Positions 1 through 8,876 of a DNA stretch of 64,000 nucleotides are shown here, piece after piece. Location of the stretch: contig NZ_CP150304.1 of assembly GCF_037992945.1 (NCBI RefSeq), positions 4,974,501-5,038,500 on the forward strand. The letters run 5' to 3'. Numbering within the stretch: position 1 is the first letter of the stretch; each line of letters opens with the position of its first letter. Made by a program: the position numbers and the translations under genes. This DNA comes from Peribacillus sp. FSL E2-0218 (GTDB taxonomy: Bacteria > Bacillota > Bacilli > Bacillales > DSM-1321). The notes below the pieces were generated by a model that was given only the letters and a program-made list of their open reading frames with translations, searched no databases and was not told the origin of the DNA.

Positions 1-580
1 TTTCATTCCCTGTCACCAGCTCATGGTAACCGGCAAGCTGCTCCCTCATATACGGCACGAACTCGGCGACCTTTGCAATCCAGCCTTCGGGGGCATCCCA
101 TTTCACGCCGCCCACTCGCATATAATTGAATGTAAGCCGTGCCCCAGACAATTCGGTCAATAAATTGACGATCATTTCACGCTCGCGAAACGCGTATAAA
201 AAAGGGCTCGTCGCTCCTATATCAAGCAAGTATGTCCCCCACCAAACAAGATGGCTCGCCACTCTGCCCAACTCCATGGCGATCACCCGCAAATATTCAG
301 CCCTATCAGGGACCTCCAATCCCATCATTGTTTCGACAGCATGACATAACACATAATTATTTGTCATCGCCGCCAGATAATCGAGCCGATCGGTATATGG
401 AATGATTTGCGTATATTGCAGGTTCTCCGCCAGCTTTTCCGTACCACGATGCAAATACCCGATAACGGGGGTGGCCTCTTTTATAATTTCGCCATCAATC
501 TTGATGACGAGCCGAAAAACGCCATGCGTGCTCGGATGCTGCGGTCCGACATTGAGAAGCATTTCTTCCGTCCTTAACAT
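1..580 (-). CDS. nuoD: NADH-quinone oxidoreductase subunit D (5' part only)
   Basis: Subunit D (49 kDa) of complex I forms the quinone-reduction site with subunit B on the peripheral arm. Only the first ~193 residues are in the window; the gene runs off its low-coordinate edge. The translation starts MLRTEEMLLNVGPQHPSTHG; the His-rich QHPSTHGV loop near residue 15 is the family's quinone-site signature, followed by HRGTEKLAE. The ATG at 580 is preceded by GGAGGTG, and the gene starts 5 bp after the nuoC stop, so it is the fourth gene of a nuoA-B-C-D order. Family assignment is certain; length and C-terminus cannot be judged. Confidence 0.95.
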   Translation of the reverse strand, partial: MLRTEEMLLNVGPQHPSTHGVFRLVIKIDGEIIKEATPVIGYLHRGTEKLAENLQYTQIIPYTDRLDYLAAMTNNYVLCHAVETMMGLEVPDRAEYLRVIAMELGRVASHLVWWGTYLLDIGATSPFLYAFREREMIVNLLTELSGARLTFNYMRVGGVKWDAPEGWIAKVAEFVPYMREQLAGYHELVTGNE

Positions 581-585
581 TGGGG

Positions 586-1809
586 TTACACCTCCACATC
601 ATAAGGCTGATAATCTTTCCTAAGGGGATACCCTTTCCAATCATCACCAAGTAAAATCCGCTTTAAGTCAGGGTGCTCACGAAAATTGATACCTAATAAA
701 TCATAGGCCTCACATTCCGGCCAACTGGCCCCTTGCCATAACGGGACCAGTGAGGGAATGGCTGGAGAATCTCTGTCCAGCTTCACCTTAAGGGCAATGG
801 ATTGATTCATGTCGAATGAATGCAAATGTACATAGATTTCCATATGGGTTTCAAAATCGGTGCCGTGGAGTTCCGATAAGTAAGAAAAGTTAAGCTTTTC
901 ATCATAACGCAGTAATTTAGCTATTGAGTAGTATGTATCAGGATTCGCCACTATTGTAGGTACATCCTTTGATAGGTTATTAATATAGTGGTCTATTAAT
1001 GCATCTTGTCCTACATGCCTTTCAATAGCATGAACAATTTGATTGAGTGTGGGCTGGTTTGGGGATGGCTGATTCTTATTGTCATCTTCCGTCCTTTCAT
1101 CCACGTTGGCCCTGGACTTGGCAGCAGCAGCTGCCTTCGCCTTAGCCGCTGCAATGGCTTTAGCCTTCGCTTTTTCAGGATCTCCCTCACTACCGGCAGA
1201 TTTTTGCTTTCGTGGGAGCGCTGCCGCCTTTGCCTTCGCCGCTGCGGCTGCCTTTTGCTTCGCTAGGTCCTCTTCTCCTGGCGGACTCTCTGCCCCTTCC
1301 TCCTTCGCTTGCTTTCGTGCGAGCGCTGCCGCCTTTGCCTTCGCCGCTGCAGCTGCCTTTTGCTTCGCTAGGTCTTCTTCTCCTGACGGTTTCTCTGCCC
1401 CTTCCTCCTTCGCTTGCTTTCGTGCGAGTGCTGCCGCCTTTGCCTTCGCCGCTGCGGCTGCCTTTTGCTTCGCTAGGTCTTCTTCTCCTGACGGTTTCTC
1501 TGCCCCTTCCTCCTTCGCTTGCTTTCGTGCGAGCGCTGCCGCCTTTGCCTTCGCCGCTGCGGCTGCCTTTTGCTTCGCTAGGTCTTCTTCTCCTGACGGT
1601 TTCTCCGACCCTTCCTCCTTCGCTTGCTTTCGTGCGAGCGCTGCCGCCTTTGCCTTCGCTGCTGCAGCTGCCTTTTGCTTCGCTAGGTCTTCTTCTCCTG
1701 ACGGTTTCTCCGACCCTTCCTCCTTCGCTTGCTTTCGTGCGAGTGCTGCCGCCTTTGCCTTCGCCGCTGCGGCTGCCTTTTGCTTCGCTAGGTCTTGATC
1801 CTCATTCAT
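586..1809 (-). CDS. nuoC: NADH-quinone oxidoreductase subunit C with long Ala/Lys repeat N-terminus
   Basis: 407 residues. The C-terminal ~165 residues are the 30 kDa complex I subunit, with the signature around ECEAYDLLGINFREHPDLKR. The first ~240 residues are not typical of the family: five near-identical 35-residue units (DLAKQKAAAAAKAKAAALAR plus an acidic KQAKEEG(S/A)EKPSGEE part) and a partial sixth, then more KAKA blocks and an Asn/Pro-rich linker. At DNA level this is a 105-bp tandem repeat. Bacillus subunit C proteins with KAKAAA-type N-termini exist (from memory), so this is probably a lineage trait with variable copy number rather than an assembly error. ATG 1809 directly follows the nuoB stop, behind GCGGGTG. 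Confidence 0.93.
   Translation of the reverse strand: MNEDQDLAKQKAAAAAKAKAAALARKQAKEEGSEKPSGEEDLAKQKAAAAAKAKAAALARKQAKEEGSEKPSGEEDLAKQKAAAAAKAKAAALARKQAKEEGAEKPSGEEDLAKQKAAAAAKAKAAALARKQAKEEGAEKPSGEEDLAKQKAAAAAKAKAAALARKQAKEEGAESPPGEEDLAKQKAAAAAKAKAAALPRKQKSAGSEGDPEKAKAKAIAAAKAKAAAAAKSRANVDERTEDDNKNQPSPNQPTLNQIVHAIERHVGQDALIDHYINNLSKDVPTIVANPDTYYSIAKLLRYDEKLNFSYLSELHGTDFETHMEIYVHLHSFDMNQSIALKVKLDRDSPAIPSLVPLWQGASWPECEAYDLLGINFREHPDLKRILLGDDWKGYPLRKDYQPYDVEV
1261..1796 (-). repeat. 105-bp tandem repeat inside nuoC (about five units)
   Basis: The string cgctaggtc recurs at 1261, 1366, 1471, 1576, 1681 and 1786, exactly 105 bp apart. Units differ by a few substitutions, mostly silent, plus Ser/Ala and Lys/Ser changes. 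105 bp is 35 codons, so gain or loss of units keeps frame. The array encodes a probably helical, charged Ala/Lys/Glu segment ahead of the conserved NuoC domain. Confidence 0.95.
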
Positions 1810-2322
1810 CTATATCACCCGCTTTCCGGTTTTCGCCTCGTAACGGATTTTTTCTTTTAATTTATTGATTCCATAAATAAGAGCTGCCGGATTTGGGGGA
1901 CAACCGGGGATATATACATCGACTGGCACGATTTGATCAACCCCTTTGACCACCGAGTAGGACTTCACATACGGACCCCCTGCCGTTGCGCAGGAGCCCA
2001 TGGCAATGACCCATTTAGGTTCTGGCATTTGGTCATATAATCTACTTATGATTGGTGCCATTTTTTTCGTTACCGTACCTGAAACGATCATGACATCAGA
2101 TTGCCGGGGTGACGTCCTGAAAAAAGATCCGAAACGATCCAAATCGTAATGTGAGGAGCCTACACCCATCATTTCAATTGCACAGCATGCTAAACCGAAT
2201 GTCATTGGCCAAAGGGAGTTGCTTCTAGCCCAGCCCTTAATTTGTTCAAGCGTTGATAAAAAAATGCTTTGTCGCATCTCATCCATTTCGGCAGGGGTGA
2301 GGTCGTCTAATTTCAATTCCAT
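1810..2322 (-). CDS. nuoB: NADH-quinone oxidoreductase subunit B
   Basis: Subunit B (PSST) holds the terminal 4Fe-4S cluster N2, which passes electrons to quinone. Visible cluster ligands: the Cys-Cys pair in GLACCAIEMM, the Cys of GSCATAGGPY, and the Cys of PGCPPNP. I chose ATG 2322 (about 170 residues, starting MELKLDDLTP) because GAAGGTG sits a few bases upstream; an in-frame TTG at 2343 has no useful ribosome site. The start overlaps the nuoA stop by 10 bp, suggesting translational coupling. Confidence 0.95.
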   Translation of the reverse strand: MELKLDDLTPAEMDEMRQSIFLSTLEQIKGWARSNSLWPMTFGLACCAIEMMGVGSSHYDLDRFGSFFRTSPRQSDVMIVSGTVTKKMAPIISRLYDQMPEPKWVIAMGSCATAGGPYVKSYSVVKGVDQIVPVDVYIPGCPPNPAALIYGINKLKEKIRYEAKTGKRVI

Positions 2323-2687
2323 TTCAACACCTTCTTTTTCCAAGCGTAGATTAGTCCTAGCATTAGGATGATGACGAAAAATAGCATTTCAATAAGCGCA
2401 AACAATCCTAGCTCATCATAGGCCACTGCCCACGGGTAGAGAAAGACCGTCTCTACATCAAAAATGACGAACATCAATCCGAATAAATAATATCGAACAT
2501 TGAATTGGACCCTTGAATCCGAAAAAGGATCGATACCGCTTTCATACGTCGTATATTTCATATCCGTCGGTTTGTAAGGCCTAAGCAGCTTGCCAAGAAA
2601 CAGTGCAATAACAGGTAATAATATCCCGAGACAAAGAAAAACAAATACGATTAAATAATTATTTTGGTATAAATGCAGCTGTCCCAT
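2313..2687 (-). CDS. nuoA: NADH-quinone oxidoreductase subunit A
   Basis: Small membrane subunit of complex I, 124 residues with three hydrophobic segments (about residues 8-33, 60-82 and 88-110). Family landmarks: the TYESGIDPFSDSRVQFNVRY loop and FDVETVFLYPWA. Two in-frame ATGs lie 6 bp apart. ATG 2687 (MGQLHLYQ) is preferred because GGGAG lies 6 bases before it, whereas the upstream ATG abuts the GGGAG. First gene of the operon, about 155 nt downstream of the predicted start site. Confidence 0.94.
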   Translation of the reverse strand: MGQLHLYQNNYLIVFVFLCLGILLPVIALFLGKLLRPYKPTDMKYTTYESGIDPFSDSRVQFNVRYYLFGLMFVIFDVETVFLYPWAVAYDELGLFALIEMLFFVIILMLGLIYAWKKKVLKWN

Positions 2688-2835
2688 ATTCATCTCCCTT
2701 TTATGGATCATTCAAAAGTTAATGGATACATGTTCAATTTGCTTGTCTTCTTTTTTGTTGGATGCCGTTTTAAATATTTATGCAGAGTAGCAATCTTTTA
2801 GAAGCAACGTGGCGAGAGGGGGGGTGGAAGTAAAA

Positions 2836-2851
2836 ATGTAAGCGTATACAT
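2836..2851. promoter_or_regulatory. CcpA cre box over the nuo transcription start
   Basis: ATGTAAGCGTATACAT matches the Bacillus cre consensus WTGNAARCGNWWWCAW at every fixed position. It covers the predicted nuo start site (about 2843) and touches the -10 element, a position expected to block initiation. The match is seen directly; carbon catabolite repression of nuo is inferred. Confidence 0.7.
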
Positions 2852-2878
2852 TATAACATTTTGACTATCAGATGTCGA
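2850..2878 (-). promoter_or_regulatory. SigA promoter of the nuo operon
   Basis: On the minus strand: TCGACA (-35, 2873-2878), a 17-bp spacer, then TATAAT (-10, 2850-2855) preceded by an extended TGT. Only one mismatch to consensus overall. It gives a ~155-nt leader before nuoA. Confidence 0.8.
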
Positions 2879-2967
2879 CGAGTGGAGGATTTATATGGAA
2901 AATAGTTTGTTCCATCATTCGAGGGATTTCAGCAGATTTTTTCCCATTACGACCTTCCATGACAAGA

Positions 2968-3013
2968 AAGAAAAAAACACCTGAATGAACCGGTTGGTTC
3001 ATTCAGGTGTTTT
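2968..3013 (-). terminator. Rho-independent terminator of the atp operon
   Basis: A 17-bp stem (2974-2990 paired with 2997-3013) with a 6-nt loop, followed on the minus strand by a T-rich tail. It lies 13 bp after the atpC stop. Confidence 0.9.
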
Positions 3014-3025
3014 CACCATATATGG

Positions 3026-3427
3026 TTATCGCATTTCTGCAATTTGGATTCGGTTGATTGCACGTTTAAGAGCTAGATCAGCTCTTTTGACATCATTCGA
3101 TCCATCATTATTTTGCAATCTTTGTTCTGCACGTGCCTTTGCTGCTTGAGCACGTGTAAGATCGATAGTTTCAGCTCTTTCAGCAGATTGAGCCAAAATG
3201 GTTACCACATCAGGGCGGACTTCCAAGAAGCCACCATTTACAGCTACATAGTCTGTGTTGCTTCCATTCTTAAGACGGACAGCACCAATGGTAAGCGGGG
3301 CTACGGTTGGAACGTGTCCAGCCATGATTCCCATCTCACCGCTTTTAGCTTTAGTGCTTACCATTTCAACTTCTGCATCATATACTGGGCCATCGGGAGT
3401 AACAACATTGACTTTAATGGTCTTCAT
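3026..3427 (-). CDS. atpC: F1Fo ATP synthase epsilon subunit
   Basis: 133 residues. The epsilon subunit sits on the central stalk with gamma and modulates ATPase activity. The N-terminal beta-sandwich (MKTIKVNVVTPDGPVYDAEV, then GEMGIMAGHVPTVAPL) and two C-terminal helices (AQAAKARAEQRLQ, ADLALKRAINRIQ) are evident. AGGAGGG precedes ATG 3427. Last gene of atpIBEFHAGDC, 25 bp after atpD and directly before the terminator. Confidence 0.97.
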   Translation of the reverse strand: MKTIKVNVVTPDGPVYDAEVEMVSTKAKSGEMGIMAGHVPTVAPLTIGAVRLKNGSNTDYVAVNGGFLEVRPDVVTILAQSAERAETIDLTRAQAAKARAEQRLQNNDGSNDVKRADLALKRAINRIQIAEMR

Positions 3428-3452
3428 TTCATTCCCTCCTAGGTCCCTTTAA

Positions 3453-4850
3453 TTAAGCCATTTCTTTTGCTTTAGCAATAACTTCTTCGATGCGGCCAAC
3501 TAGACGGAAAGCATCTTCAGGAAGGTCGTCATATTTTCCAGCTAGGATATCTTTGAATCCTTGGACTGTTTCTTTAACTGGTACATAAGATCCTTTTTGA
3601 CCAGTGAATTGTTCAGCCACGTGGAAGTTTTGTGACAAGAAGTTTTGGATTCTACGAGCACGGGCAACGATAACTTTTTCGTCTTCGCTTAATTCGTCCA
3701 TACCCAAGATCGCAATGATATCTTGAAGTTCTTTATATTTCTGTAGAGTTGATTGAACTTGACGTGCCACTTTATAATGCTCAGCTCCAACGATTTCCGG
3801 GCTAAGAGCACGAGAAGATGACGCCAACGGATCAACCGCTGGGTAGATACCCATTTCAGAAAGTTTACGCTCAAGGTTAGTTGTTGCATCCAAGTGAGCG
3901 AAAGTAGTAGCCGGAGCCGGATCCGTATAGTCATCGGCAGGTACATAAATCGCTTGAATGGAAGTAACGGAACCTTTATTCGTTGAAGTGATACGCTCTT
4001 GCAGTTGACCCATTTCCGTTGCAAGGGTTGGTTGGTAACCTACCGCAGATGGCATACGGCCTAGTAGGGCAGAAACCTCGGAACCTGCTTGCGTGAAACG
4101 GAAGATGTTATCGATGAAGAAAAGAACGTCTTGTCCTTGTTCGTCACGGAAATATTCAGCCATTGTCAAACCACTTAAAGCGACACGCATACGTGCACCA
4201 GGTGGCTCGTTCATTTGTCCGAATACCATCGCTGTTTTCTTGATAACACCGGAATCAGTCATCTCGTAGAAAAGGTCATTACCTTCACGAGTACGCTCAC
4301 CTACACCAGCGAATACGGAGATACCGCCGTGCTCTTGTGCGATGTTATTGATAAGTTCTTGGATAAGTACAGTTTTACCAACACCGGCTCCACCAAAGAG
4401 ACCGATTTTACCACCTTTGATATAAGGGGCAAGTAAATCTACTACTTTAATACCCGTTTCAAGAATTTCAACTTGTGTTGATAATTCCTCGAAAGTTGGT
4501 GCTTGTCTGTGAATCGGATCACGACGCACCTCTGCTGTAAGTGGTTCGAATAGGTCAATGTTTTCCCCTAAAACGTTGAAAACGCGACCTAGAGTAACTT
4601 CACCTACAGGAACGGAAATTGGAGCTCCTGTATCAAGTGTCTCTGCACCACGGGTTAACCCATCAGTGGAAGACATTGCTACAGTACGAACTGTATTATC
4701 ACCTAGTTGAAGGGCCACTTCAAGAGTTAGTCCTGTACCAGACGCTGTATTTTCGATTCTTAACGCGTTATAGATCTTAGGAAGTTGTCCGTCTTCGAAT
4801 TTCACGTCAACAACCGGACCCATAACTTGAGTAACGCGTCCTATATTCAT
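3453..4850 (-). CDS. atpD: F1Fo ATP synthase beta subunit
   Basis: 465 residues; the catalytic F1 subunit that binds and converts ADP and phosphate. Walker A GGAGVGKT near residue 155, GERTREGND shortly after, Walker B VLFFIDNIFRFTQAGSEVSA and ALLGRMPSAVGYQPTL are all intact. ATG 4850 lies behind AGGAGGG. About 90 bp of spacer separates it from atpG. Confidence 0.99.
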   Translation of the reverse strand: MNIGRVTQVMGPVVDVKFEDGQLPKIYNALRIENTASGTGLTLEVALQLGDNTVRTVAMSSTDGLTRGAETLDTGAPISVPVGEVTLGRVFNVLGENIDLFEPLTAEVRRDPIHRQAPTFEELSTQVEILETGIKVVDLLAPYIKGGKIGLFGGAGVGKTVLIQELINNIAQEHGGISVFAGVGERTREGNDLFYEMTDSGVIKKTAMVFGQMNEPPGARMRVALSGLTMAEYFRDEQGQDVLFFIDNIFRFTQAGSEVSALLGRMPSAVGYQPTLATEMGQLQERITSTNKGSVTSIQAIYVPADDYTDPAPATTFAHLDATTNLERKLSEMGIYPAVDPLASSSRALSPEIVGAEHYKVARQVQSTLQKYKELQDIIAILGMDELSEDEKVIVARARRIQNFLSQNFHVAEQFTGQKGSYVPVKETVQGFKDILAGKYDDLPEDAFRLVGRIEEVIAKAKEMA

Positions 4851-4942
4851 CGTTTTCCCTCCTAACGTTGCTTATAACGACTATCGTATCGATATTATGG
4901 GACAGCCAAGCCTAGTCCGGGCTGACCGCCCCTTTAATGGTT

Positions 4943-5803
4943 CTATTCTAGAGCAGCTGCACCGCCGACAATCTCGGTGATTTCTTGAGTGATCGCTGCC
5001 TGACGTGCACGGTTATATTGTAATGAAAGTGAGTCAATCAACTCTTTTGCATTATCTGTTGCATTTTTCATTGCAGTCATACGTGCAGAGTGCTCACTTG
5101 CTTTACCATCTAACAAAGCACCATAAATCAAACTTTCAGCGTACTGAGGCAATAATACCTCAAGGATTTCTTCCGCATTCGGTTCAAATTCATAAGTCGT
5201 CAATGTTGAATTGGAAGTATCAAAGTCAGATAACGGAAGGATTTGCGTTTCCGTTACTTCCTGCTGGATCGGGCTGACATAATGGTTATAGTACATATAA
5301 AGCTCATCACACAGCTCATTCAAATATAAGTTCACTGTGGATTTTGCAAGGGAGCTGATGTCAGCGAAAGACGGCTGATCGGGAACTCCAATTACTTCAA
5401 GCTCTACGTGCATATTACGGCTGACAAAGAAATCACGGCCAACCCTTCCGATTGCGATAATGACGAACTCATCATTGGATTTATGGCGTTCAAGAATGGT
5501 CTTATGAACTTGGCGAAGGATGCTACTATTGTAGGCCCCAGCCAAACCACGGTCCGATGTGATAACCAAGTATCCGGTTTTCTTAACTGGACGTGAAGTA
5601 AGCATTGGATGAGAGGCACCCGTACTTCCGTTCGCAATACTGGATACCACTTCTTGAATTTTTTCCATATATGGAACATATGCTTTAGCATTAGCTTCGG
5701 CACGGTTCATTTTAGAAGCAGATACCATCTGCATCGCTTTTGTAATTTGACTCGTCTTTTTCGTTGAAGTAATCCGAGACTTAATATCGCGTAAAGAGGC
5801 CAT
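4943..5803 (-). CDS. atpG: F1Fo ATP synthase gamma subunit
   Basis: 286 residues; the rotating central shaft of F1. The N-terminal helix MASLRDIKSRITSTKKTSQI, the TSDRGLAGAYN motif and the C-terminal helix (SLQYNRARQAAITQEITEIV) are typical. Length matches the Bacillus family. Start ATG 5803 with GGTGGTGAG upstream. It lies between atpA (37 bp) and atpD. Confidence 0.98.
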   Translation of the reverse strand: MASLRDIKSRITSTKKTSQITKAMQMVSASKMNRAEANAKAYVPYMEKIQEVVSSIANGSTGASHPMLTSRPVKKTGYLVITSDRGLAGAYNSSILRQVHKTILERHKSNDEFVIIAIGRVGRDFFVSRNMHVELEVIGVPDQPSFADISSLAKSTVNLYLNELCDELYMYYNHYVSPIQQEVTETQILPLSDFDTSNSTLTTYEFEPNAEEILEVLLPQYAESLIYGALLDGKASEHSARMTAMKNATDNAKELIDSLSLQYNRARQAAITQEITEIVGGAAALE

Positions 5804-5840
5804 TCATTCTCACCACCCTTTAAAAATTAGTTAGACCTTA

Positions 5841-7349
5841 TTATTCAGAAATAACGAAGTTCTTTTTGAACTCGTTAATGGCAGCAACGACAGCAGCGTC
5901 TTCAGGAAGACCTTTAGTTGTGCGAATGTGATCTAATAATTCCGGATGAGAACGATCAAGGAACACATAGTATTCTTCTTCAAAACGAAGGATATCCGAA
6001 ACTGGAATATCATCTAAATGACCTTTAGTCAAAGCATAGAAAATCATGACTTGTTTTTCAACTTTAATCGGTTTGTTTAGATCTTGTTTAAGAACTTCAA
6101 CTGTACGAGCACCACGGTTAAGTTTTGCTTGTGTTGCAGCATCCAGATCTGAACCGAATTGAGAGAATGCTTCCAATTCACGGTAAGAAGCCAAGTCCAA
6201 ACGCAATGTACCGGCAACTTTTTTCATCGCTTTAATTTGTGCAGATCCACCAACACGGGATACGGAAAGACCAGCGTTGATCGCAGGACGAACACCCGAG
6301 AAGAACAAATCGGATTGCAGGAAGATTTGTCCATCCGTGATGGAGATAACGTTTGTTGGAATGTAAGCAGAGATATCGCCTGCTTGTGTTTCAACAAACG
6401 GAAGTGCAGTGATTGATCCAGCACCTAAAGTGTCGTTCAATTTTGCTGCACGCTCAAGTAAACGGGAGTGCAAGTAGAATACATCCCCTGGGAATGCTTC
6501 ACGGCCTGGAGGACGACGAAGTAGCAAGGAAAGTTCACGGTATGCAGATGCTTGTTTCGAAAGATCATCATACACGACAAGAACGTGCTTACCAGCGAAC
6601 ATGAACTCTTCACCCATAGTCACACCAGCATAAGGAGCTAGGTATAAAAGTGGTGCCGGTTGAGATGCTGATGCAGATACTACGATTGTGTAATCCAATG
6701 CACCGTTTTTACGAAGCGTTTCAACTGTTCCACGAACCGTTGATTCCTTTTGTCCGATAGCCACATAGATACAGATCATATCTTGGTCAGCTTGGTTAAG
6801 GATTGTATCGATCGCAACGGATGTTTTACCAGTTTGACGGTCACCGATGATTAACTCACGTTGTCCGCGACCGATTGGAACCAATGCATCAATTGCTTTA
6901 ATACCTGTTTGCAGTGGTTCATGAACTGATTTACGGTCCATTACACCAGTTGCAGGGCTTTCGATTGGACGAGTTTTCGTTGTAGCGATTGGACCAAGGC
7001 CATCCAATGGCTGTCCAAGCGGATTCACGACACGTCCGATTAATTCTTCTCCTACAGGCACTTCCATGATACGGCCCGTACGGCGTACTTCACTGCCTTC
7101 TTTAATGTCTCTGAACGGTCCAAGAATAACAACACCTACGTTATTTTGCTCCAGGTTTTGTGCTAAACCCATTGAACCATTGGAAAATTCTAAGAGCTCC
7201 CCAGACATTGCATTATCTAAACCATGAACGCGTGCGATACCATCACCAACCGTGATGACTGTACCCACATCGCTTACTTTAATTTCCGACTGATAGTTTT
7301 CAATCTGCTTTTTAATCAGCGCACTGATTTCTTCAGCTTTGATGCTCAT
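5841..7349 (-). CDS. atpA: F1Fo ATP synthase alpha subunit
   Basis: 502 residues from ATG 7349; non-catalytic nucleotide-binding F1 subunit. Walker A GDRQTGKTS near residue 169, Walker B LLVVYDDLSK-type strand (HVLVVYDDLSKQA), and the PAINAGLSVSRVGGSAQ signature are present. A GTG nine bases upstream is in frame, but it overlaps the GGGGTG ribosome site, and the ATG start gives the same length as B. subtilis AtpA. Confidence 0.98.
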   Translation of the reverse strand: MSIKAEEISALIKKQIENYQSEIKVSDVGTVITVGDGIARVHGLDNAMSGELLEFSNGSMGLAQNLEQNNVGVVILGPFRDIKEGSEVRRTGRIMEVPVGEELIGRVVNPLGQPLDGLGPIATTKTRPIESPATGVMDRKSVHEPLQTGIKAIDALVPIGRGQRELIIGDRQTGKTSVAIDTILNQADQDMICIYVAIGQKESTVRGTVETLRKNGALDYTIVVSASASQPAPLLYLAPYAGVTMGEEFMFAGKHVLVVYDDLSKQASAYRELSLLLRRPPGREAFPGDVFYLHSRLLERAAKLNDTLGAGSITALPFVETQAGDISAYIPTNVISITDGQIFLQSDLFFSGVRPAINAGLSVSRVGGSAQIKAMKKVAGTLRLDLASYRELEAFSQFGSDLDAATQAKLNRGARTVEVLKQDLNKPIKVEKQVMIFYALTKGHLDDIPVSDILRFEEEYYVFLDRSHPELLDHIRTTKGLPEDAAVVAAINEFKKNFVISE

Positions 7350-7373
7350 GAATTTCACCCCTATCTGTGAATA

Positions 7374-7910
7374 TTAACCTAATAGTTGTTTGCTAAGGCG
7401 ATCTAGCTTACCGCTGATCGTCCCGTCATAAATACGGTTGCCGATTTGGAGCTTCATTCCGCCAATGATCGTGCTATCCGTAATATTGGTAATGCGTAGA
7501 TTCCGTTTGCCGATTTTTGCAGCAAAAGCTGAAGACACAGCTTCCGCTTCAGCTTCAGTTAAAGGATTGACTGTATAGACAGTCGCATCCGCAACTGAGT
7601 TTTCTTCATTGGCTAGTTCAATGAACTCTGCTGCCATGGGAGCGACTTCAGCTGTGCGATGGCGCTCAACCATTAGCATTACAGTATTTTGAACGGAAGG
7701 TGATATTCCTGCAAAGGCATTTTTCATCACTTCACGTTTTGCATCGCCAGTCATTTTAGGATGAGCCAAGAAACTTAAAAGCTCCTTATCCTTCGTGAAA
7801 ACTTCATGCACTATGCGAAGCTCTTCTTCAAGTTGGTTAATGAGATTTTGCTCTTTCGCAATTTGGAAAAGAGCTACAGCATAACGTCCTGCTACAGTTA
7901 TATCGCTCAT
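7374..7910 (-). CDS. atpH: F1Fo ATP synthase delta subunit
   Basis: 178 residues; part of the peripheral stalk that ties F1 to subunit b. The N-terminal helical domain begins VAGRYAVALFQIAKEQN, and the C-terminal hallmark IIGGMKLQIGNRIYDGTISG is intact. ATG 7908-7910 overlaps the atpF TGA by four bases (ATGA), a coupling arrangement usual in this operon. Confidence 0.97.
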   Translation of the reverse strand: MSDITVAGRYAVALFQIAKEQNLINQLEEELRIVHEVFTKDKELLSFLAHPKMTGDAKREVMKNAFAGISPSVQNTVMLMVERHRTAEVAPMAAEFIELANEENSVADATVYTVNPLTEAEAEAVSSAFAAKIGKRNLRITNITDSTIIGGMKLQIGNRIYDGTISGKLDRLSKQLLG

Positions 7911-8425
7911 TTACCTTCTCCTGCCTCTTGAATATATTCATTTATTAATTTTTCTTGATCAGCTTGTGATAGTTCTTTTTCAATCACCTTAGATGCGATC
8001 ATGACAGATAAAGATGCAACTTGCTCGCGCAATGCGGCAACTGCTTTTTCTCTCTCTTGTACGATTTCACGTTTTGCTGATTCCTTAACACGTTCAGCTT
8101 CAGCACGCGCTTGATTAATGATATCTTCGCGTTGAGCCTCACCTTGTTGTTTAGCATTCTCTATAAGTTGTCCCGCTTCTGTGCGAGATTGTTTTACGAT
8201 TTCACGCTGTTCTTCCAGATACTTCAGCGCTTCTTTTCTACTAACTTCAGCTGCTTCGATTTCGTTTGCGACATGCGCTTCACGTTCTTTCATGATGCCC
8301 ATCAATGGACCCCATGCAAACTTTTTAAGCAACGCTAACAATACGATGAAAATGAAAAGTTGGTATAAGATATCTCCACCATTAAAGTGGCCTGCTTGAC
8401 CAAGTACAAAATTGCTTGTTAACAC
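7907..8425 (-). CDS. atpF: F1Fo ATP synthase subunit b
   Basis: About 172 residues from GTG 8425; membrane-anchored peripheral stalk. One N-terminal membrane segment (FNGGDILYQLFIFIVLLALL) is followed by a long charged helix with many Glu/Lys/Ala heptads. An open frame extends 23 codons upstream to 8494, but GTG 8425 has AAGGGAG about 10 bases before it and aligns with the start of B. subtilis AtpF. Overlaps atpH by 4 bp. Confidence 0.93.
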   Translation of the reverse strand: MLTSNFVLGQAGHFNGGDILYQLFIFIVLLALLKKFAWGPLMGIMKEREAHVANEIEAAEVSRKEALKYLEEQREIVKQSRTEAGQLIENAKQQGEAQREDIINQARAEAERVKESAKREIVQEREKAVAALREQVASLSVMIASKVIEKELSQADQEKLINEYIQEAGEGK

Positions 8426-8577
8426 GCTCGGTTCACTCCCTTCATGAGATTCACTATTGAAGTTCTGTATTTTCAATTGACAGTATCCTGCCATAATAAT
8501 TATTCACTTTAACACAGAGCAATGGCGAAGGTTCTCCTTGGATCATCTTCGCCATTATGGAACTCTTTCAAGTTATC

Positions 8578-8802
8578 TTATTTACCTAGAACAATAAACG
8601 CGATAACTACCGCGATGATTGGTAATGCTTCAACTAAAGCGATACCGACGAACATAGTCGTTTGAAGCATACCACGAGCTTCCGGCTGACGAGCCATTCC
8701 TTCAATTGTACGTCCAACGATAAGACCGTTACCAATACCCGCACCTAGTGCACCTAATCCAACTGCGATAGCAGCAGCTATAAGACCTAAAGAACCTGTC
8801 AT
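8578..8802 (-). CDS. atpE: F1Fo ATP synthase subunit c
   Basis: 74 residues forming a two-helix hairpin, the proteolipid of the rotor ring. Helix 1 carries GLGALGAGIGNG, the polar loop is ARQPEAR, and helix 2 contains the ion-binding carboxylate Glu58 in GIALVEALPII. No extra polar ligands typical of sodium-type rings are seen in helix 1, so proton coupling is inferred. ATG 8802 follows AAGGAGG. Confidence 0.97.
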   Translation of the reverse strand: MTGSLGLIAAAIAVGLGALGAGIGNGLIVGRTIEGMARQPEARGMLQTTMFVGIALVEALPIIAVVIAFIVLGK

Positions 8803-8876
8803 GATAAATTTCCTCCTTGAAATGTTGTTTTATTTTTTTTGATCAATATAATGTTCAAAATGAACAATACTTATAA

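Noticed and set aside
1079..1868. Long plus-strand open frames (up to 239 codons) rich in Ala/Phe or Leu/Pro opposite nuoC
   Set aside because: They are mirror translations of the nuoC tandem repeat, which is free of stops on several frames. No ribosome site and no recognisable domain.
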